Source: Sphaerolaimus hirsutus
Lineage: Eukaryota > Nematoda > Chromadorea > Monhysterida > Sphaerolaimidae
Length of the DNA stretch: 64,000 bases
Assembly (NCBI GenBank): GCA_964036195.1
Contig: OZ038456.1
Span: 24,777,792-24,841,791, forward strand
Direction: 5' to 3'
Shown here: piece by piece, positions 54,605 through 64,000 of the stretch
Position numbering within the stretch: the first letter of the stretch is position 1
Layout: the number at the start of each line of letters is the position of its first letter
Notes under the pieces: model-generated
The model's database searches: none
What the model was told of the DNA's origin: nothing
Seen by the model: only the letters and a program-made list of their open reading frames with translations
Program-made: the position numbers and the translations under genes

Positions 54605-55510
54605 CATAGTTGTTAAAACATATTTACGTTTAGTCAATAAATACAGATACTCGAGCACTGCGTAAATATGTTTACTGTTCCTCCAGAAAAAAATACCAGT
54701 ACTCACTTACTTGCGTACTTCTTAAAAGTACGCAAATACAGAAAATGTATTTCAAACTGACTTTTTTATCAGCTTTTTGAAGCTAAATATAGGGATAAAA
54801 TATCCAAAACAGCACAAAAATTGGCATAAACAAATTAAAAAGTGAATTTGATGGTGAAAAAGTTTGAAAATTAGTAAATTTGAGCAAAAATTTTGGCAAA
54901 ATTTTACAAAAATACCCACTTTTACGTTTTCCAGTTACAAACGTAATATACTCACATTTATGCATGAGTAAAAGTAAAAAATGAATACTGTATTTCTTCT
55001 AATAGAAAAGCGCCATTCTATTTTTTTTGCCAACTTTTTTACCTGCCGTTCTATTAGAGGTGCCGTTCTATTGGAGGCTGTCATTCTATTTGTTTCATCA
55101 ACTTTTTGACACATTTCTCATGTGAACATGAGCCTTATTTTTAATGAAGCTTGAGCAATATTTTTATATCAGAGCATCAATTTCAGATTTAACACCTATT
55201 TGAATGCTTTGCATGTTATTGCAATCTATTTTTGATTCATTGTTGTGTTTTGGCACACTCCCAACATCAGTCCTAGATGCTGTTCTATTGGAGGTGCCGT
55301 TCAATTGGAGGCTACCATTCTATTGTTTTCGTGAGAGCAAAAATGTGCCAAAACCTGCCATTCTATTGGAGGTGCTGTTCTATTGGAGGTATGCTGTTCT
55401 ATTAGAAGAAATATGGTACTTAATGTTTTCTGTACTCACCTGTGAGTAAAAAATAAATACTTTATGTTTACGTTTACTTTTGAAAAAGTTCAGTACTTTT
55501 AACAACTCTG
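54605..55510. mobile_element. hAT-like MITE with near-perfect 8-bp duplication
   Basis: The left end is CATAGTTGTTAAAACATATT and the right end AGTACTTTTAACAACTCTG. The flanks ATTTCCAT and ATCTCCAT match at 7 of 8. A paralogous empty site (CATATTTCTATAAATTCTC) is at about 52669-52687. Confidence 0.7.
54986..55418. mobile_element. Nested MITE, TACTGTATTTCTTCTAATAG ends
   Basis: The right end, CTATTAGAAGAAATATGGTA, is the inverted match of the left. The interior is a run of GCCGTTCTATTGGAGG-like units in both orientations. It sits inside the MITE at 54605-55510. Confidence 0.75.
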
Positions 55511-55574
55511 ATCTCCATGAATTCTCTAATGATTTTGATGGTTGAGCATTGGGGTTCAACTGATTCTTTTCAAA

Positions 55575-56275
55575 TGACTTTCCGATATCGATAGTTCATA
55601 TATTTTTTCTGAAACTCAATATTCGATATCAATATGATATGGAACCTCAACATCAATATTCAATATTCAATATTAAAAAATGGTCGATATTCGATATTTG
55701 ATATTTTGATATTTTCAATATTTGATATTGCAATTTGCTTTTGGTATATCAAGGCATATCTCAAGTGGCATATTGTATTTTCATGTGATTAACACATGGT
55801 TAATCATCTTTTTGCTGAAATGTGAATGGTACAAGTGATTTTAACAAGGTTTATATCACTCAAAAGTAGAAAATGGAATACAAACATGATGAATCGAAGT
55901 GTATCAGACAAATAACAATTGGTAGATATTACAGTTCATACTTATAACTTAATTGCTTAAGGGCATCTTGAAAAAATAATAAACAGCATTTTCTGGCTTC
56001 AGCACTCCAACAACCATGACATTATAAATACTGTACTTTTACTCATCAGCACATCAGATCAACCATAAATATTTCAAAATGAAAATAATAACTTAATTTA
56101 GGGACACAACATATGTTTGATACATCGAAAAATGGTCGATATTTGATATTTTTTCAAAAATTTTGATATTGATATTCTATTTATATATGATTTTTTTTCA
56201 AAATTTTCGATATCGATATTCAATATTAAAAAATGGTCAATTTCCGATATTCAATATTCTATATGATAATGGGGG
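55575..56275. repeat. TCGATATTCGATATT patches
   Basis: Patches at 55575-55735 and 56120-56270 hold inverted GATATTGATATTC-type words, as at 19.97-20.28 kb. A G-tract follows at 56270-56282. Confidence 0.6.
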
Positions 56276-56626
56276 GGGGGGGCCAAATTGGCAAGCTATC
56301 TATCTATATCGGAGGCTGCTCAGCTATCTATCTATCCCAAGGCAACAATTTTGGCTACCCCATTTGCCTTTTTGCCCCAATTTTCACTCAAAATTGCTAA
56401 TTTTCACGCCTTTTATAGTTTTTCACTTTCAAAGACATGGTTTTCAGCTATAAACATGGTTATATACCTATTTTTAGCCATTTTAAACCTACACAAGTAC
56501 ACAATTAGCTGAAAATTGGAATGAAACACATGAAATAGCGATTTTTAGGGTGTAAACTATAAAAAGGTACAAAAATTATCGATTTTGAGCAAAAATTTGG
56601 CAACATTTCTCAAAAATCACCCCACC

Positions 56627-56659
<33 letters not shown>
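56627..56659. repeat. (GATA)n microsatellite
   Basis: TAGATAGATAGATAGA tract of about eight units. An inverse CTAT tract is at 56298-56333. Confidence 0.85.
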
Positions 56660-56660
<1 letters not shown>

Positions 56661-58172
56661 CATGTCCGATTGGGGGGGGGGGGGGTTATGTGATAGTAGC
56701 CCAAAATTTTGCCTCTGGGATACATGTAATTAGCTGTATGTAATTAGCCCACTTCAAATACCTGCCACTGAAAATGGGTTCCTCAGACTGCACTTATATA
56801 ATTGCTTATGTGATGATTTACATGCTGAAGTCATGACTTTTATTGTTGGTGCCTGGCACCATTGTTTCTGGTGCGCTTTTTTGTCTGGTGCCATTTTTTC
56901 TGGCGCTTTTCCATCATTACACACTGCCTATAATTTTTCTGAGCTATTATGGCATTTAAAAACACATACACAATAAGTCACATTGTCATCACATAAAAAA
57001 CACGTTCACAGCTTTTGACAGTTATCAACAACTTTGATGATTTGTTGCATGCTGTGCGTGACAACAATTTGTAATCGTCACACTCACGCAGCGTGAAAAT
57101 CAAGTTTTTTTAGATTTGTCAGAAAGCTGTCAGAAGGCCCGGCGGAATAAAAAAAATTCAACAGTCCATAACTATTTAATGACTAAGCCAATTGAACTGA
57201 AATCACACACACATATACACCTAAGTATGATATATACTCAACCATTTTACTTGTGAATATCGAACTTTATTCCGGAGTTATGGAACTTTAAAAAAATTTT
57301 TGTCGTAGCCATGAAATCCGTGTTAATGCCGCATAATGAAATCAAATGACACCATTTTACAAAAGTTGTACAAAAAATTACAAAAATTGTACAAAAAAAT
57401 CAGAATCTGGCATGCAAGGCCAAAAAATTGTTATCATTAGACCTAAACATGAAAAACAGATGAAGTAACAATTTTTTCCATGACTTGAAAAAAGTTGCAT
57501 GCAGTAGGTATTTGTAGCTAGTTGCAAGTGTAAAGTTACAACTATAGATAACAATCATTTGCATTTTCAGTAGAAGGACTACTGGAGTGTGCTGGGTGCA
57601 TTTGTAGAATGTTATGCAAAGTGTCAATTGTTATTACAATAGCAAAGTAGAGTGTCAATTGTCATGCAAAATGTCAAGTGTCATATCAAATGTTAAGTGT
57701 CAATTATCATGCAAAATGTCAAGTGCCTTGTCAAATGTAAAGCAAAGTGTCAATTGTATTGACAAATGTCATGCAATATGTAAATTGTGTATCCAAATCT
57801 TGTATTTTTGCATCCAAAGCTTATGTTTTTGTATCCAAATGTTCACACAAGATTTGAATATGATACAATCAGATTTGGATACACATGACACGTTATAGGG
57901 TCTTTTACATGACACATGACATTTTACAGGGTCTTTTACAGGGTCTGGAAGTGGACCCAGGGCTTGAGACTGTGCCCATTTCCGTGAATAAACAGGTAGA
58001 AACTCAAGCAACAAGATAAAAATTTTACAAAAAAATATTATACAATTTTACAAAAATACAAATTTTTATACAATATTACAAAAATTCGAATATTTTATAC
58101 AATTTTTTTTTTTTTTTGAAATTTTCTATTTTATTTTATTCTTAAATTTTCCATTTTATTTTTATTCCATGT

Positions 58173-59137
58173 TCTAATGAAGTGGTTGTTTTTATGTGTG
58201 TTCTACATTGCCCAGATCATAAACCGCAGCTTTTGTCATTTATGTTCTTATCACACTCAATTTGGGGGGGTGCGGTTGTGGTCAGTGGTGGGTGTTTTCT
58301 CCCCTGTGTTGTGGCTTGTCAGGTTGGCTTGATGGTTGTTGTGTTGATGCTTTCCTTGTTTGATGGTTGAGGTGGTTGGCTTTTAGTTCAGGAAGTCCAG
58401 TGGTTTGGTTTGGATACTTTATTTCAGATTTGTCCAACAGTAATGGAAGGGAAGGTTTGAAGATGCAATAATGCTATGCAATGCTTTACAATGCTTTTGA
58501 ATGTATTTTTGAATGAATCCTACTAAACATGAGGCTTGCTTTTATACTCCTCAGTTAGCACAAAAACTGTTTGCCAAACATCTAAATATAACAAAAAAGC
58601 AAACTGGCCATGCCAAACTCAAACAGTTGTGCCACCAATGCAAATAGAATTGATCATACTGTAGACCCTACCATACCATACACCCTACCATACACCTAGG
58701 TGACACCTACATGGCACCCACAAAACAAACATTTAAACAAATGTTCACATTGCTTAAACTAGCACTTAGAAGTAGGATTCAGTTTACAGTAAACTTATAT
58801 TTAGTGAAATACATTGATACCTTTCACAGTGACAGTTTAAATACATAAAATATATTTATCACTTTTCTTGCCAAGATGGCAACAGGGGGTATTTCGAGGA
58901 GGGGTTTATAAATTCATAGTGTCTATTTTGAGGGGGGGGGGGGTTTCGAGGGGGGGTATTTCGAGGATGTACTACTTAAGTTTATAGTTTTCATAGATAG
59001 CATAATTATTTTGTTATCTTTCTGTGTTCAACAAGCAGTCAGAAACTCGCGTGATTGTTCATGTTGATTCAGTGACTCTGTAAGTGTTGAGTTCATGAAA
59101 CATTTTTGTATTTTTTGACATAATTTTTACAACAAAC
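58173..59137. other. Intergenic with MITE G-tract pieces
   Basis: 58195-58270 and 58885-58970 hold TACCGTATTT-family fragments with G-tracts. No gene is recognised. Confidence 0.45.
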
Positions 59138-59142
59138 TTGCA

Positions 59143-59322
59143 GGCAGCAAACATAGCCAAGGCAAAAATTGAATTGCATGGTGAGAATGTGACAAAATTG
59201 AACATTGCCAACAGAGACGGATTTCAAGTGCCATGGGGGCTTTTGTATCATCCCAAAAACATTGCAAAACATTTGGATGTCAATGGACCAATTTTTGTTT
59301 TTGGCTTTCCATTTTCCAGTGT
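59143..59322 (+). CDS. Possible internal exon of an unidentified gene
   Basis: The acceptor-like ACAACAAACTTGCAG|GCAGCAAAC opens a frame whose composition is protein-like (KIELHGENVTKLNIANRDG) and unlike the repeats around it. It runs into the (GT)n tract, and no clear donor is visible before that. It could be the end of a retroelement or a host exon. I do not recognise a domain. Confidence 0.25.
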
Positions 59323-59335
59323 TTGTGCTTGTGTG

Positions 59336-61540
<2,205 letters not shown>

Positions 61541-61606
61541 GTGTGTGTGTGTGTGTGTGTGCGTGTGTGCATGTGTGCATGTGTGTGCGTGTGTGTGTGT
61601 GTGCGC

Positions 61607-62434
61607 CAGAGTTGGAAAAACGTATTTACGTTTACCCGAAATACCCGGTTATTCGGGTATTTATACTTACGTTTACGTTTACGTTTTCCAAAAATATTTA
61701 CCATTATGTTTTGTGACGTTTTCCTGGCACAATTACCCGGGTACCAGAGAAAACGTAAAAATCCAGCTACACGAAACCACGCGTCTGTGAAATGTGCTCT
61801 ATTACCGCAGGACATATTGATTTTGTGTAAATAGTTATACCACTGCACCTAAATAATGCCAATTATGTTGTGAAATTGTCTTTTTGACAGTGAAAATATT
61901 GTGAATAAATGCAATCAATCAATTGTAAATGTAATCAATGTGTCAATTTTGGGATATGAACAGTGTGTAGGAATGTGTTACCTATAAATACAAGCAGAAA
62001 AGTGGAATGTGTGGATTTTAAAATCATTCACTGTTTTGTTTTATTCATATCTTGCCGAAGTTTTGCAGTAATGTTATATTTGATGAAGAAGTGTGCTAAT
62101 CCATGTGTTTCCCTAACTGCGAGGCCATCAGCACCAACATTTGTAAACGAATAGACCAACATTTAAATAAGATTTTTTTGTTTGCTATGAAATGTAAGTG
62201 AAAAATGTGGATGGAAATTATGTATACATTGTTGAAATGTTTCAACAATGGTTATTTCAGAAGCTCTGCTCATATGGGGCAAATTTTTGAAATTTTTACG
62301 TTTACGTTTTTTTTTTACGTATTCCTTGGTATTTTAAAAATACCTTACGTTTTAGTATTTATACTTTAGATTTGGAAAAGGTATTTACGTTTACGTTTAC
62401 GTTTTCCAAAAATACCAGTATTTGAACAACTCTG
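61607..62434. mobile_element. hAT-like MITE, CAGAGTTG TIRs, GTGTGCGC duplication
   Basis: The ends are CAGAGTTGGAAAAACGTATT and CCAGTATTTGAACAACTCTG. A perfect 8-bp duplication, GTGTGCGC, is at 61599-61606 and 62435-62442. Subterminal ACGTTTACGTTTACG repeats are present. No transposase. This best-defined copy fixes the ends of the CAGAGTTGTT family seen across the window. Confidence 0.9.
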
Positions 62435-62827
62435 GTGTGCGCGTGTCTGCTTTTTCTGTGTGTCTTTCTGTGTGTCTGCTATCTATTTAGATGTCTGAAG
62501 CAGAGTACTTCCAATGTATACTACCTCCATTCACCCTCATTGTTTCTGCCCCTGATTGGAAGAAGAATTTCATTGGTTAGTATACATTTTTTGGTAAAAA
62601 TTGGTAAGCACTTTTTCATTCTTCATTCATCATGTAAATACAGTCAGCTAATCATTCTCGAATTTTTATATTTTTTAGTCAAATACACTACCATGCAGAA
62701 AAGTTGAGAATTTTTACCACAGATAAATGGGAGGCTGATGGTCCACCACACTTTTTTTGCTTCTCAGTCGCTTTTCCCTTGTCCAATGTTGATGCCGTTT
62801 GATTATGCTGGGGTTTGAGGTTGGGGC
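62435..62827. other. Spacer, no gene seen
   Basis: The short GT/CT-rich remainder of the microsatellite is followed by AT-rich sequence. 62700-62825 resembles 1255-1370 (GGGAGGCTG, GGTCCACCA, TTTTGCTTC words). Confidence 0.45.
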
Positions 62828-64000
62828 TAGTGATGGAAAAAGCGCCAGGACTTTGGCGCCAAGCGCCAAAAGCGCCATGGCGCTTTTCCGAACCCCAGCG
62901 CCGAGCGCCAATGGCGCCACAGCAAAATGGCGCCAAGCGCCAAAAGCGCCATGGCGCTTTTCTAGACTACGGCGCCAAGCGCCAATGGCGCCAGAGGATG
63001 TTGGCGCCAAGCGCCAATAGCGCCAGCGCCAAAAAATGTTTGCTTCTCATATATGCAGCCATGCTAATGCACTGCTATTTATTAATTTGTTTTCGGCGCA
63101 AGATATAAGTCAACTCCATTCACTTTTGTTATTTTTGTCTTGATATTTTACAGCTGGGTGTTTGGGCTAACTATAGCAAACCATCTGTAAAAAGTGCTAA
63201 GATTTATAGGTGTTTTTTTTAATCACTTTAGGAATTTAGTAGTTTTTCCCCTAAAATAATTTTCAAATGAAGAATAGCATGAATGTTTTGGAATACTTTC
63301 GATTTTTCTACCAGGATATTGCAGTTTCGAGTTTTGCTATTCAATTTTGAACACAGGATTTTGAGGTTTCAAATTTTGGATTGCCATTGTTGGAATGGCT
63401 TCAGAAAGTGATTCCACACCCTGTAAAATCAAGTGTCAAATGTCAAATGTAATTTTACATATGATGTAAAATGTCAATCAAAATAAAAAAGAACTTATTT
63501 TGATTGAACTTTTGACATTTCGGATGACACTTTACAAAGTTGTATTTACGAAATTTTGGATGATGTTTATTACTTAACTTTACACTTTACAGGGTCCTTT
63601 GACCCTGCTTAAACAAAACTGCAAGGAACGAGCTCAGTATAGTGATTGAGCTAAAACATACATATGTGGAGAGTGTGACCAGTCCGATGAATAGTCACAT
63701 AAAGCCTTACATAATTCGGATTAGATGGGAAAAGTGTTGAATACTAATGCAATCACAGGGACATTGTTCACAAAGTAATCAAGAATAAGGTATGTTGATC
63801 CTGGAATACACTTACAGTAGCACATATACTTATGTAAATTATACTTAACAGGTCTTTCTGCATAAAATAATAATGAATTTTTAGTACTTCTTGGCGCTTT
63901 TTTGGCGCTTTTTAAAACACTAGCGCCAAGCGCCAATGGCGCCACCACGTCATAGCGCCAAGCGCCAAAAGCGCCATGGCGCTTTTCCAAACCCCAGCGC
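62828..64000. mobile_element. GCGCC-array hAT-like element, right end cut by window
   Basis: It starts TAGTGATGGAAAAAGCGCC and repeats the layout of 43289-44539, with left array 62835-63035 and right array 63890-64000. Its right end would lie just past the window. The expected 8-bp duplication should be GTTGGGGC. Confidence 0.75.

Larger units (their letters stand above)
53834..58172. mobile_element. 4.3-kb unit bounded by inverted arms
   Basis: The left arm (53834-54375: AAAATAAAATAGAACATTTA, CTCAGCACACTCCAGTAGTC) is inverted at the right (57345-58172: GACTACTGGAGTGTGCTGGG, then TTCTTAAATTTTCCATTTTA). The arms also contain GTCATGCAAAGTGTCAA-type and GGATACAAAA words. The inside is filled with later insertions. 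No transposase is seen. The order of events is inferred from nesting. Confidence 0.55.

Overview
The window is repeat-dense, AT-rich DNA from an animal, probably an invertebrate. The case rests on a BEL/Pao LTR retrotransposon (a metazoan-restricted group), candidate GT-AG introns, many small TIR/foldback transposons, and no bacterial gene organisation. I recognise no complete host gene; two short stretches could be host exons. Nothing in the sequence fixes the phylum.

Layout. 1-6.05 kb: relics and one intact TIR element with C-tracts. 6055-18672: a complete BEL/Pao provirus-like element with two 1296-bp LTRs, a TTAC target duplication, a primer-binding site, and gag, protease, RT, RNase H, integrase and an envelope-like third region, all broken by frameshifts and stops. 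It sits inside a hAT-like MITE. 18.7-30 kb: a mosaic of foldback elements, an 806-bp tandem duplication, poly-C/poly-G TIR elements, and an assembly gap of 200 N inside a palindrome. 30203-42812: a 12.6-kb element on the minus strand (see below). 43-64 kb: hAT-like elements with GCGCC palindrome arrays and 8-bp target duplications, a GGCTATTTAC-ended family with 9-bp duplications, mariner-like and foldback MITEs, a long (GT)n tract, and a TIR element carrying a degraded BEL pol fragment.

The main discovery candidate is the 12.6-kb minus-strand element. It is flanked by an 8-bp duplication (ACAGGTTA) and interrupts a recognisable MITE whose two halves lie on either side, so the whole interval moved as one unit. 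Its 3' end is an ordinary LINE: AP-endonuclease, reverse transcriptase with FADD, a C-terminal CCHC finger and a (TAA)n tail. Upstream, and in part fused in frame to the endonuclease, is a block unlike LINE ORF1s: a small basic protein, a coiled-coil protein with an RG-rich tail, an acidic protein, and a long protein with membrane segments and a cysteine/histidine motif. Neighbouring genes are joined by an ATGA stop-start overlap and a TAA-4nt-ATG junction. Nearly all candidate introns in this block are multiples of three and free of in-frame stops, so spliced and unspliced RNA would both stay open. I read it as a virus-like multi-gene LINE. Homology of the upstream proteins is unassigned.
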